Positions 35,038 to 44,919 of a stretch of DNA of 64,000 nt are shown one piece after another (position 1 is the first letter of the stretch; every line of letters begins with the position of its first letter). The translations under genes were made by a program, and so were the position numbers. A model generated the notes under the pieces. That model did not search any database, had not been told where the DNA came from, and saw nothing but the letters and a program-made list of their open reading frames with translations. The stretch comes from an uncultured Ilumatobacter sp. Lineage in GTDB: Bacteria; Actinomycetota; Acidimicrobiia; Acidimicrobiales; Ilumatobacteraceae. The stretch is taken from the NCBI GenBank assembly GCA_937919625.1, contig CALFRK010000045.1, positions 1 to 64,000 of the forward strand. Direction: 5' to 3'.

Positions 35038-36377
35038 CAGCGACGCCCGACGCCGTCATAGTCGAGGCCCGCTGAGCGAACTGAGCCAGGGTCGAGCATG
35101 TTGCGGGTGTCGACAAGCGAGCAACCGCGCATCACCCTGGCGACCGCGTCGAGATCGAGCTCGGCGAACTCCGGCCACTCGGTCAGGATCACCACCACAT
35201 CGGCACCGTTGGCGGCCCCGAGGGCATCGTTCGCCAGCCGGAGTGTTCCGAGACGGTCGGTTTGAACCCGATCGAGTACCCCGACGGTGGTCGGGTCATA
35301 GGCTGTGATCTCTGCACCTGCCGCAGCCATGTGATCGAGGATCGCCAGGCTCGGCGACTCGCGGAGGTCATCGGTGCCGGCCTTGAAGGTAAGCCCGAGT
35401 GCTCCGATAGCGACACCATCGAGCGGCAGGTCAAGCGCCATGTCGCGACCGGCCGCCCTGGCGATCTTGGCCACCATCCGAAGACGTTGTTCGTCGTTGA
35501 CTTCGATCACGCCGCGCATCATCGAGAAGTCGTAGCCGTGATCGGCGGCAATGCTGACCAACGCACGCGAGTCCTTCGGGAAGCAGCTTCCGCCCCAGCC
35601 GGGCCCTGGTCTGAGAAAAGCGCGTCCAATACGATGGTCGGATCCGATTCCCTCGATGACGTCGGCGACATCGGCACCGACCGCTTCGCACATCGCCGCA
35701 ACAGCATTGATGAACGAGATCTTCATCGCCAGAAATCCGTTGGCGGCGTACTTGATGGTCTCGGCGGAGGCGGCATCGGTGATCAATATTTCGGTGTTGA
35801 GTGGCGAATACAAGTTGGCGACCGCTCGAGCGGCGGCCTCGTCGTCTCCACCGATCACCACACGGTCCGGATGCAGGAAGTCGAACACGGCCGTTCCCTC
35901 GCGCAGGAACTCCGGGTTGGACACCACGCTGACGTCGGATCGTTGGAGCACACGCTCGACCACGCGCGCCGATCCGACCGGAACGGTCGACTTGTTGACC
36001 ACGATCGCGCCGGGCCGCAACACCGGTCCGATCTGGCGGGCAGCCGCCTCGATGTAGGAAAGGTCGGCGCTGCCGTCTTCATCCTGCGGAGTGGGCACAC
36101 ACAGAAACACGATGTCGGCATCGGCGACCGCTGCCGCTGCACCCACTACGAACCGCAACCGATCGGCGGCGACGGCGTGCACGACCACCTCGCCGAGGCC
36201 CGCTTCGACGATCGGGATCTCTCCGTTTCTGAGCCGCTCGATCTTCTCTGGATCGATATCAGCACATGTCACGTCGTGACCCATCGAGGCCAGGCAGGCG
36301 CTCGTCGTCAATCCGACATACCCGGCTCCGACAACGGCGACCGTTGCCGGTTCCCATGGATCTGCGTCAAACTCCAT
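35037..36377 (-). CDS. ugd: UDP-glucose 6-dehydrogenase
   Basis: 446 residues. VAVVGAGYVGLTTSACLA (NAD site), VPTPQDEDGSADLSYI, NPEFLREGTAVFDF, KYAANGFLAMKISFIN, and the catalytic Cys loop GWGGSCFPKDSRAL identify the family. It oxidises UDP-glucose to UDP-glucuronate with two NAD+. The ATG has TAGCCT 8 bases upstream. It forms a two-gene operon with the UDP-glucuronate decarboxylase. Confidence 0.95.
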   Translation of the reverse strand: MEFDADPWEPATVAVVGAGYVGLTTSACLASMGHDVTCADIDPEKIERLRNGEIPIVEAGLGEVVVHAVAADRLRFVVGAAAAVADADIVFLCVPTPQDEDGSADLSYIEAAARQIGPVLRPGAIVVNKSTVPVGSARVVERVLQRSDVSVVSNPEFLREGTAVFDFLHPDRVVIGGDDEAAARAVANLYSPLNTEILITDAASAETIKYAANGFLAMKISFINAVAAMCEAVGADVADVIEGIGSDHRIGRAFLRPGPGWGGSCFPKDSRALVSIAADHGYDFSMMRGVIEVNDEQRLRMVAKIARAAGRDMALDLPLDGVAIGALGLTFKAGTDDLRESPSLAILDHMAAAGAEITAYDPTTVGVLDRVQTDRLGTLRLANDALGAANGADVVVILTEWPEFAELDLDAVARVMRGCSLVDTRNMLDPGSVRSAGLDYDGVGRR

Positions 36378-36385
36378 CGCCCGCG

Positions 36386-36391
36386 AGGCTA
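36386..36391 (-). promoter_or_regulatory. Putative -10 element, leaderless start of ugd
   Basis: TAGCCT on the minus strand, 8 bases before ATG 36377. Confidence 0.5.
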
Positions 36392-36485
36392 ATGGTCTGC
36401 CGGACGGACTCGACGAACATCGCTGACATAGTCCTCACCGCCGAACCCGAACGACACTGTCCCAAATACGAGCGCCGCGTACCGC

Positions 36486-36491
36486 TACCGT
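36486..36491 (+). promoter_or_regulatory. Putative -10 element, leaderless start of MscS gene
   Basis: TACCGT followed by 6 bases and GTG 36498. Confidence 0.5.
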
Positions 36492-36497
36492 CAGTAC

Positions 36498-37511
36498 GTG
36501 TCCCCGGCCTCGACAGACCAACCTTGCTACGAAGCAACCGGCACGTTGTGCCGATGGGTGTACGACCGCACCGATCAGAACGAGAACCTCGCCAATCTTG
36601 CGAGCTGGTTCGTCGACACGCCACTGAAGATCATGCTCGTGCTGGTCATCGCGATGTCACTGACCCGACTGTCCAAGCGCTGGGTACGTCGCCTAGTCAC
36701 CCGGCTCCTGACCCCAAAATCAGACGTCTCTGACCGACTCGGGAAGATTGGGATCGGCCTGCCCGCCGCCCTAACGGTCACCCGCGACCCACGCCGCGAG
36801 GCCCGGGCGGCCTCGGCGTCGGTCGTGCTGACAAGCACCATCATCGTGACGATCTGGGTGATCGCGGCGCTGATGGTGCTCGGCGTCGTCGGAATCCAAC
36901 TCGCTCCGTTGCTCGCCGGTGCGGGCATTGCTGGTGTAGCAATCGGGTTCGGGGCCCAGAGCTTGGTGAAGGACTGCATCGCAGGTCTGTTCATGTTGAT
37001 GGAGGATCAATACGGCATCGGCGACGTCGTCGATCTGGGCGAGGCTGTCGGTGTGGTCGAGGAGGTCTCGTTGCGAACAACCGTGCTGCGTGGTGTCGAT
37101 GGCACCGTCTGGCATGTGCCGAATGGGGTGGTGCAGCGGGTCGGCAACCGCAGCCAGCTGTGGTCGGTCGCATTGATCGACGTCGACGTGGCCTATGACA
37201 CCGAGATTGATCGCGCCCGGCAACTGTTGCAACGCGCCGCGCTAGAAATCTGCACCCGTGATGACATGGCCCCCGACATAGTCGAGCCCCCAACCGTGCT
37301 CGGCGTCGAAGCGCTCGGAGCTGACGGAGTAAAGCTGCGCCTCACGATCAAGGTAAAACCAGGCACGCAGTGGGATATCCAACGCGCCCTGCGCGAGCAC
37401 ATCAAGCTGGTTTTCGACGAGGCAGCGATCGAGATTCCCTTCCCGCAACGCACCGTCTGGATTCGAACCGAGCCGGACGGTCCTGGCACGCCGACGGGGC
37501 GATCAACCTGA
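36498..37511 (+). CDS. Small-conductance mechanosensitive channel (MscS family)
   Basis: 337 residues. Three hydrophobic helices. The pore helix segment GAGIAGVAIGFGAQSLVKDCIAG is the MscS TM3 signature (about residues 137-160), followed by the beta domain with MEDQYGIGDVVDLGEAVGVVEEVSLRTT and the RGVDGTVWHVPNG strand, then the alpha/beta C-terminal domain. It releases solutes during osmotic downshock. The start fits TACCGT 6 bases upstream. It is probably co-transcribed with the DUF2207-like gene 19 bases downstream. Confidence 0.92.
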   Translation: MSPASTDQPCYEATGTLCRWVYDRTDQNENLANLASWFVDTPLKIMLVLVIAMSLTRLSKRWVRRLVTRLLTPKSDVSDRLGKIGIGLPAALTVTRDPRREARAASASVVLTSTIIVTIWVIAALMVLGVVGIQLAPLLAGAGIAGVAIGFGAQSLVKDCIAGLFMLMEDQYGIGDVVDLGEAVGVVEEVSLRTTVLRGVDGTVWHVPNGVVQRVGNRSQLWSVALIDVDVAYDTEIDRARQLLQRAALEICTRDDMAPDIVEPPTVLGVEALGADGVKLRLTIKVKPGTQWDIQRALREHIKLVFDEAAIEIPFPQRTVWIRTEPDGPGTPTGRST

Positions 37512-37530
37512 TGAGCTTCGAACCGCTTCG

Positions 37531-39051
37531 GTGTCGCCTGTCATGATGGACAACATGTTCGTGGCCGAGCATGGCGCGGCGCTTGCCTTCTTGCACCGCC
37601 CGACCACCAACACCCTGGCGATCGCGATCGCCTGCGCCGTCGTCGGCTGGTTGTTGCACCGATACACCGAGTGGAGCACGCGGCCGCGCCCAGAACCGAC
37701 GGGGCCGGCCCGCCGTCCCTCACCACTCGACAACGATCAGCTCGAACCCCCCGCGGTCGTCGCCTTGCTCACCAACGGCTATGAGACCCCTCGCACCGCG
37801 GTCGCCGCGACTGCGCTCGATCTGGCGACGCGCGGTTGGATCCGTTTCACCACGGTCGAGGGCGAGTTGGTCGTGGTGACGCGCGGCAACGCCGCCAGCG
37901 GTGATTCGCTTCGTCCGTTCGAGCAGCAGGTACTCAATCATCTGGCGGCCCGAGCCTTCAATGACGTCACCTCCGCCGGAACACTGGCGTCCTCACACCA
38001 TCGCCTCGATCGGCGCTGGTGGCTTCGATTTCGCCGGTCAGTAGCTACCCACGCCCACCAGCTGGGCCTGTCAAAACGCAGGTACACCGCGATCGAGCTG
38101 GCACCCAGCGCTGTCGCCGCCACCGTCGGACTGCTCGCCTGCTGGTTCGGGGCGCGGGGTGGCGACGAGATCGCTATCTCCGATTCGTGGAAGCCTCGGG
38201 TGATTTGGGTCGCCGTTCTGTTCGCCCTGGCAACGCTGGCGTGGCGCACCGTGGACCGAGCGATCGGATCCGCCCAACGGCCTACCGATCTTGGCGCTGC
38301 CCGGACAGCGGCGTGGCTGGGATACCGACAGCGGCTCCGCGACCGAATTCCCAGCCATGCCACCGTGCTCGCCCCTCCAACACAGCAGATCGCGCTGGCA
38401 CACGCCTGCGTGATGGGAGTCGCCGAGCAGGTACTCTACGAGTTGCCCGCGGCCCCGGAGGACCATCGAATCGCCTGGTCGGAAGCGGGCGGAACACCCC
38501 ACATCGTTCGGGTTCACTACCCCGTGCGTCCGGGATACGGTCAGCATCCATGGAAGGTCGGCACGGCCGGAATCGTGGTGTTCTTCCTGGCCCGCTGGGT
38601 TCGGGGTTTTCTCACTCGCGTGTCCGATGGCGAGGCGCTCAGGTCGCTGTTCGAACGTGTACCGGGCCAGGTCGACCTGCTCCAGAAGATCGCCGAGATC
38701 CTGGCGGTGATCTGCTGGTTGCCAATCATCTGGGGGGCATGGGCGATCATCGCTGGGGCGATCGATTCGATCGCGACCCGCGACCGGTTGGGCGCGGTTG
38801 TCCGGGCCCGTCGCCCAGTTGAGGTATTGCCGCCGGTACTGGTGACAGTCGTAAAGCCATTCGCAGAGCGCGACCGATTCTCGACCTATCTCGCCGTCGA
38901 CGATGGCAAGCGCACGTGGGTCACCGCATGGTTGGCCAACGAGCGCAGTGCCGCCCCGCAGGGCGCCCAAGCCCGTGTGCGGGCTACTCCCCTGCTGGGC
39001 TATGTCCGGTCATCCGAGCCGGTCGGAACTGCGACCAGATCCTCCGACTAG
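37531..39051 (+). CDS. DUF2207-like membrane protein
   Basis: 506 residues. One helix near residue 25-43, a cytoplasmic part with the winged-helix-like pattern PPAVVALLTNGYETPRTAVA, ATALDLATRGWIRFTT and FEQQVLNHLAARAF, then helices at about 186-205, 225-240, 340-360 and 385-410. The ALLTNG...LDLATRGWI pattern recalls the C-terminal part of DUF2207 proteins. The function is unknown. GTG 37531 or ATG 37543/37546 could be the start; none has a clear ribosome site. Operon with the MscS gene. Confidence 0.65.
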   Translation: MSPVMMDNMFVAEHGAALAFLHRPTTNTLAIAIACAVVGWLLHRYTEWSTRPRPEPTGPARRPSPLDNDQLEPPAVVALLTNGYETPRTAVAATALDLATRGWIRFTTVEGELVVVTRGNAASGDSLRPFEQQVLNHLAARAFNDVTSAGTLASSHHRLDRRWWLRFRRSVATHAHQLGLSKRRYTAIELAPSAVAATVGLLACWFGARGGDEIAISDSWKPRVIWVAVLFALATLAWRTVDRAIGSAQRPTDLGAARTAAWLGYRQRLRDRIPSHATVLAPPTQQIALAHACVMGVAEQVLYELPAAPEDHRIAWSEAGGTPHIVRVHYPVRPGYGQHPWKVGTAGIVVFFLARWVRGFLTRVSDGEALRSLFERVPGQVDLLQKIAEILAVICWLPIIWGAWAIIAGAIDSIATRDRLGAVVRARRPVEVLPPVLVTVVKPFAERDRFSTYLAVDDGKRTWVTAWLANERSAAPQGAQARVRATPLLGYVRSSEPVGTATRSSD

Positions 39052-39121
39052 AACCGACTTTCGGTCGGCTGTCGACCCGCAGATATCTTTGTCGTGGTGC
39101 ACATCCGCCAAACTGGTCGAC

Positions 39122-39739
39122 ATGTCGTCAGACTCGCGCCAAACGATTGTAACGCTCGACCTCGAGGGCGTTCTGGTTCCCGAAATATGGATTGCTGTTG
39201 CCGAGCGAACGGGTATCGATGCACTCCGCCGCACCACCCGCGACGAGCCCGACTACGACGTGCTGATGCGGTACCGGCTGTCGGTCTTGGCCAAACATGG
39301 TCTGACGATGTCGTCGATCAGCGAGGTGATCGGCTGCCTTGAACCCCTGCCAGGCGCCCGCTCATTTCTCGATCGACTCCGCTCGCTGACCCAGGTGGTC
39401 CTGCTCTCCGACACATTCGAACAGTTCGCCGGCCCTCTGATGGTTCAGCTCGGCATGCCGACGGTGTTCTGCCACCGTCTGGCCGTCGAAAACGACAGGA
39501 TCACGGACTATCGGCTGCGCCAGCCAGATCAGAAACGGCTCGCCGTCGAGGCCTTCCGCGGGTTGAATTTTCGGGTGATCGCTGCTGGCGACTCGTATAA
39601 CGACACCGCCATGCTAGGTGCCGCCGATGTCGGCTTCCTCTTCAAATCACCTGACAACGTGCGTGCCGAATTCCCACAGTTTTCAGCAGTTGACGAATAC
39701 GACGAGCTGCTCGAGCTGATCACCGCCCGACTCGGTTGA
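39122..39739 (+). CDS. thrH: Phosphoserine phosphatase/homoserine phosphotransferase (ThrH)
   Basis: 205 residues. It matches ThrH closely along its length: DLEGVLVPEIWIAVAERTGI at residues 13-32 (HAD nucleophile Asp13 with the ThrH-type Glu instead of the second Asp), TTRDEPDYDVLM, LSDTFEQFAGPLM, AAGDSYNDTAMLGAADVG and EFPQFSAVDEYDEL. ThrH dephosphorylates phosphoserine and can transfer the phosphate to homoserine. TATCTT at 39084-39089 could start a leader of about 26 bases. There is no serine or threonine gene nearby. Confidence 0.92.
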   Translation: MSSDSRQTIVTLDLEGVLVPEIWIAVAERTGIDALRRTTRDEPDYDVLMRYRLSVLAKHGLTMSSISEVIGCLEPLPGARSFLDRLRSLTQVVLLSDTFEQFAGPLMVQLGMPTVFCHRLAVENDRITDYRLRQPDQKRLAVEAFRGLNFRVIAAGDSYNDTAMLGAADVGFLFKSPDNVRAEFPQFSAVDEYDELLELITARLG

Positions 39740-39781
39740 CGCCGGGCGGCGATTCGTTGTACCAGCTGCGAGACTCGCGAC

Positions 39782-40621
39782 ATGGCACAACACACCGAGG
39801 GCACGCTCACCGCATTCGACGGCATCACCATCTTCCACCAGGCCTGGTTGCCCGACAGTGACCCGATTGCCGTCGTGATGTTGATCCATGGCCTCGGCGA
39901 GCATTCGGGGCGTTATGCGCACGTCGCCGATGCGCTCACAGATGCCGGCATCGCCGTGCACGCCCTCGACCACCGCGGGCACGGAAAGTCCGACGGCAAG
40001 CGCACGTTCGTAAAGTCGTACGACGAATTCATGAAGGACCTTGTCCAGTTCCGGGCTCACGTCGAGGCGCAACATCCGGGTCTGCCCCTGATCTTGCTCG
40101 GACACAGCATGGGCGGCAATCTGGCGGTCGGCCACACACTCGATCACCAGGCCGGCATCACCGGCCTAGCACTGAGCGGAGCCGCGCTGCAGGTCGGAAG
40201 CGACCTGTCGCCGGGCAAGCTCAAGATGTTCCGCCTGATCGCCAAGGTCGCTCCGAGCTTCCGGCCCGAGGGTCTCAGTGCAAAGGCGATCAGCCGCGAC
40301 CCGGCCGTGGTCTCCGCCTATCAGAACGATCCACTCGTGTTCACCGGCAAGATTTCGGCTGGACTCGGGGCCGCCCTGATCGGCGCCATCGAACGATTTC
40401 CGGCCCGATATGGCGAACTCACCCTGCCGATTTTGGTGATGCACGGCACCGACGACCAATTGGCCAGCGTGAAGGGCTCACGGGCACTCGAGGCGGCGGC
40501 CGTCAACGCCGACGTCAACGCCCACTACTACGAGGGCCTGTACCACGAGATCTTCAACGAGCCAGAGCAAGATCGAGTGCTGGCCGATCTCGTGAGCTGG
40601 ATCAGATCGGTCGTTCAGTGA
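39782..40621 (+). CDS. Monoacylglycerol lipase-type alpha/beta hydrolase
   Basis: 279 residues. The family layout is clear: VMLIHGLGEHSGRYAHVADAL, ALDHRGHGKSDG, the nucleophile elbow LLGHSMGGNLAVGH, VMHGTDDQLA with the acid, and YYEGLYHEIFNEPE with the catalytic His. It is a probable monoacylglycerol lipase or lysophospholipase, cytoplasmic. The stop overlaps the next gene (GTGA), so it is coupled to the PIG-L deacetylase. Confidence 0.9.
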   Translation: MAQHTEGTLTAFDGITIFHQAWLPDSDPIAVVMLIHGLGEHSGRYAHVADALTDAGIAVHALDHRGHGKSDGKRTFVKSYDEFMKDLVQFRAHVEAQHPGLPLILLGHSMGGNLAVGHTLDHQAGITGLALSGAALQVGSDLSPGKLKMFRLIAKVAPSFRPEGLSAKAISRDPAVVSAYQNDPLVFTGKISAGLGAALIGAIERFPARYGELTLPILVMHGTDDQLASVKGSRALEAAAVNADVNAHYYEGLYHEIFNEPEQDRVLADLVSWIRSVVQ

Positions 40622-41325
40622 GCGACCTGCTCGCACTTCCCGAAGACTGGTCGTCGGCACTTGCCGTCGTAGCCCACCCCGACGACATGGAGTACGGCGC
40701 TGCCAGCGCAGTGGCGAAATGGACGTCTAGCGGCAAGCGCGTCGCCTATGTTCTCGTCACGCGCGGCGAGGCAGGCATCGCGACGATGGCGCCCAACGAG
40801 GTCGCCACGCTGCGTGCCGTCGAACAACGCCGAAGCTGTGACGTGGTCGGCGTCGAGTCGCTCGAGTATCTCGAGCACGCCGATGGGCTGGTGGTCGAAG
40901 GGCTCGATCTCCGCCGCGACCTCGCCGCCGCGATCCGGCGTCATCGGCCGGACGTCGTGATCTCGATCAATCACCGCGAGTCGTGGGGCGGACCCTCGTG
41001 GAATCACGCCGACCACCGCGCCGTCGGGCGATCGCTGCTGGATGCCACCCGCGATGCCGGCAACCGATGGTTGTTTCCCGACGCCGGCGAGCCATGGAAC
41101 GGAGTCCGGTTCGTTGCCTTCAGCGGGTCTCCACAAAGCACGCACGCGGTCGATGTCACCGACTTCATCGAGCTGGGGATCGCGTCGCTGGCCTGCCACG
41201 AGCTGTATCTCGACGCTCTCGACGAACCCACCGATCCCGGCACCTTCCTGCGCGAAGGTGCCCGCAGCTTCGGCGAGCGTTTCGGATGCGAGTACGCCAC
41301 CGCGTTCGAAATCATCTCACCGTGA
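40618..41325 (+). CDS. PIG-L family deacetylase
   Basis: 235 residues. The zinc motif AHPDDMEYGA is at residues 19-28 and the second zinc segment WNHADHRAVG near residue 125. LmbE/PIG-L enzymes remove N-acetyl groups from GlcNAc-containing substrates such as mycothiol precursors or their conjugates. Specificity cannot be read here. The GTG start overlaps the lipase stop. The DMT transporter starts 7 bases after its stop, so all three are likely one operon. Confidence 0.9.
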   Translation: MSDLLALPEDWSSALAVVAHPDDMEYGAASAVAKWTSSGKRVAYVLVTRGEAGIATMAPNEVATLRAVEQRRSCDVVGVESLEYLEHADGLVVEGLDLRRDLAAAIRRHRPDVVISINHRESWGGPSWNHADHRAVGRSLLDATRDAGNRWLFPDAGEPWNGVRFVAFSGSPQSTHAVDVTDFIELGIASLACHELYLDALDEPTDPGTFLREGARSFGERFGCEYATAFEIISP

Positions 41326-41332
41326 CGCCCAA

Positions 41333-42265
41333 GTGAGCGACACCGCCGCGTCCGTGCGCGCCTCCTCGCACGCCCGTGACGTGCAACTCGGCCTGATCGG
41401 CACCGGTGTCGCGGTCGTGGTCTGGGGCACATCGGGCGTGATCATCAAAGCGATCGACATGGGCGGTCTGGCGATCGGGTTCTGGCGGTTCTGCCTATAC
41501 GCCCTAGCGCTGATCGCCTGGATGGCGGCCCGCGGCAAACGCCTCACGTGGAGAATTCTGGTGGCGAGCCTGCCGGGCGGGATCAGCCTTGGGCTCGACG
41601 TCGTCTTCTTCTTCACGGCGGTCAAGATCACGAACGTCGTCAACGCCACCACGATCGGTTCGTTGCAGCCGTTGATCGTCGCCGGTTTCGCAGCCAAGAT
41701 GTTTGGAGAGCAGATCCGCGTCAAAGACCTCGCCGCCGCGGTCGTGGCGATCGTCGCCGTAGCGGTGATCGTAATCGAGTCATCGGGTACCCCCGAGTGG
41801 AGCGGAGCCGGCGATCTCGCAGCGGTGGGTGCCCTGTTCAGCTGGAGCGGCTACTTCATCTTCTCCAAGCGCTCGAAAGGCGTGCTCACCCCGCAGGAGT
41901 ACACCGCCGGTACGGGTGTCTGGACCGCCGCCATCTGCCTGACCGCGGGAATCGTCTTTAAGCAGGACATGTCCTTCCCCTCGCAGGCCAACTGGCTGCC
42001 CCTGATCGCGCTCACATTCGGAGCCGGCATCCTCGGCCATTCGATCATGAACTGGTCGCTCGTACGGGTGCCGTTGTGGCTGGGGTCGACGCTGACACTG
42101 CTGATCCCGGTCGTCGGCTCGGTGACGGCCTGGATCTTCCTCGACGAGCCGCTCACAGGGGTCCAGTTGGGCGCAATGGCAGTCGTGATGGCGGCGTTGG
42201 CCTCGATCGTAATGACCCAAGGCAAGCCCGAGCCTGTGCGGCCTCCCCAGATCGCCACGACCTGA
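41333..42265 (+). CDS. EamA-family (DMT) transporter
   Basis: 310 residues with ten hydrophobic helices in two EamA repeats (about 20-150 and 160-295). The start region GTGVAVVVWGTSGVIIKAI and the repeat-2 opening LAAVGALFSWSGYFIFSKR are typical. It exports or imports small metabolites; the substrate is unknown. GTG 41333 lies 7 bases after the deacetylase stop; a longer upstream frame overlaps that gene and is rejected. Confidence 0.87.
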   Translation: MSDTAASVRASSHARDVQLGLIGTGVAVVVWGTSGVIIKAIDMGGLAIGFWRFCLYALALIAWMAARGKRLTWRILVASLPGGISLGLDVVFFFTAVKITNVVNATTIGSLQPLIVAGFAAKMFGEQIRVKDLAAAVVAIVAVAVIVIESSGTPEWSGAGDLAAVGALFSWSGYFIFSKRSKGVLTPQEYTAGTGVWTAAICLTAGIVFKQDMSFPSQANWLPLIALTFGAGILGHSIMNWSLVRVPLWLGSTLTLLIPVVGSVTAWIFLDEPLTGVQLGAMAVVMAALASIVMTQGKPEPVRPPQIATT

Positions 42266-42301
42266 AGCAACCGTCATTCGGCGTGTCGAAGACTCGACCG
42301 G

Positions 42302-42307
42302 TACGCT
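42302..42307 (+). promoter_or_regulatory. Putative -10 element, leaderless start of icd
   Basis: TACGCT followed by 6 bases and GTG 42314. Confidence 0.5.
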
Positions 42308-42313
42308 CGCCAC

Positions 42314-44536
<2,223 letters not shown>

Positions 44537-44742
44537 CGCTCGGAGCGAACGCTCGCCGCCGTTTGACCACCGGCCGCCGCAGCGAAAAGTTGGTCTTGGG
44601 CGCGTTGGCTTCGGCGAGAACGTATCCGCTGTCAATGCCAACCGAGAAAATGCCAGGCAGGGTCTTGTCTTCTTCGCTTGTTCTGGCCGCCCTTTCGACT
44701 GGTTTGTAGGGCCCCTGATCCGCCGCGCGACCACGAGGCGTG

Positions 44743-44757
44743 ACGTCGTGACGACGT
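44743..44757. repeat. 15-bp palindrome, possible operator
   Basis: ACGTCGT (44743-44749), G, ACGACGT (44751-44757): perfect 7-bp arms around one base. It lies 23 bases upstream of a second palindrome. Confidence 0.4.
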
Positions 44758-44779
44758 GGCGTGAAAGTAACTCCTGCTC

Positions 44780-44797
44780 GTAGGACCTTTGTCCTAC
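44780..44797. promoter_or_regulatory. DosR/DevR-like palindrome
   Basis: GTAGGAC-CTTT-GTCCTAC: 7-bp arms with a 4-base centre. The GGAC-N4-GTCC core has the same geometry as the DosR/DevR box of mycobacteria. It lies about 48 bases upstream of the candidate -35 at 44845. Regulator identity is inference. Confidence 0.35.
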
Positions 44798-44844
44798 ACC
44801 CCTGGTCAGTGATGCGGACGTTGGGCGGACGACGACTGGTCATC

Positions 44845-44873
44845 TTGCCGGTTCCTTGATGATCCGGTCTACT
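44845..44873 (+). promoter_or_regulatory. Candidate promoter of surface-protein gene
   Basis: TTGCCG (44845-44850), a 17-base spacer and TCTACT (44868-44873). Transcription from about 44880 would give a 40-base leader holding the Shine-Dalgarno GGAAGGA (44907-44913) before ATG 44920. Confidence 0.4.
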
Positions 44874-44919
44874 TGCTGTGGGGTAGTGGAAGACGTCCGC
44901 CACCTCGGAAGGACGGGTC

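Larger units (their letters stand above)
44537..44919. other. Intergenic region upstream of surface-protein gene
   Basis: 383 bases without a supported gene. It holds two palindromes (44743-44757, 44780-44797), a candidate promoter (44845-44873) and the ribosome site of the next gene. A short minus-strand frame at about 44545-44700 has coding-like base use but no start or homology I recognise. It could be a decayed fragment. Confidence 0.6.

Noticed and set aside
44540-44734. Minus-strand frames downstream of icd
   Set aside because: Both frames run on into icd antisense, lack starts and ribosome sites, and match no family I know.
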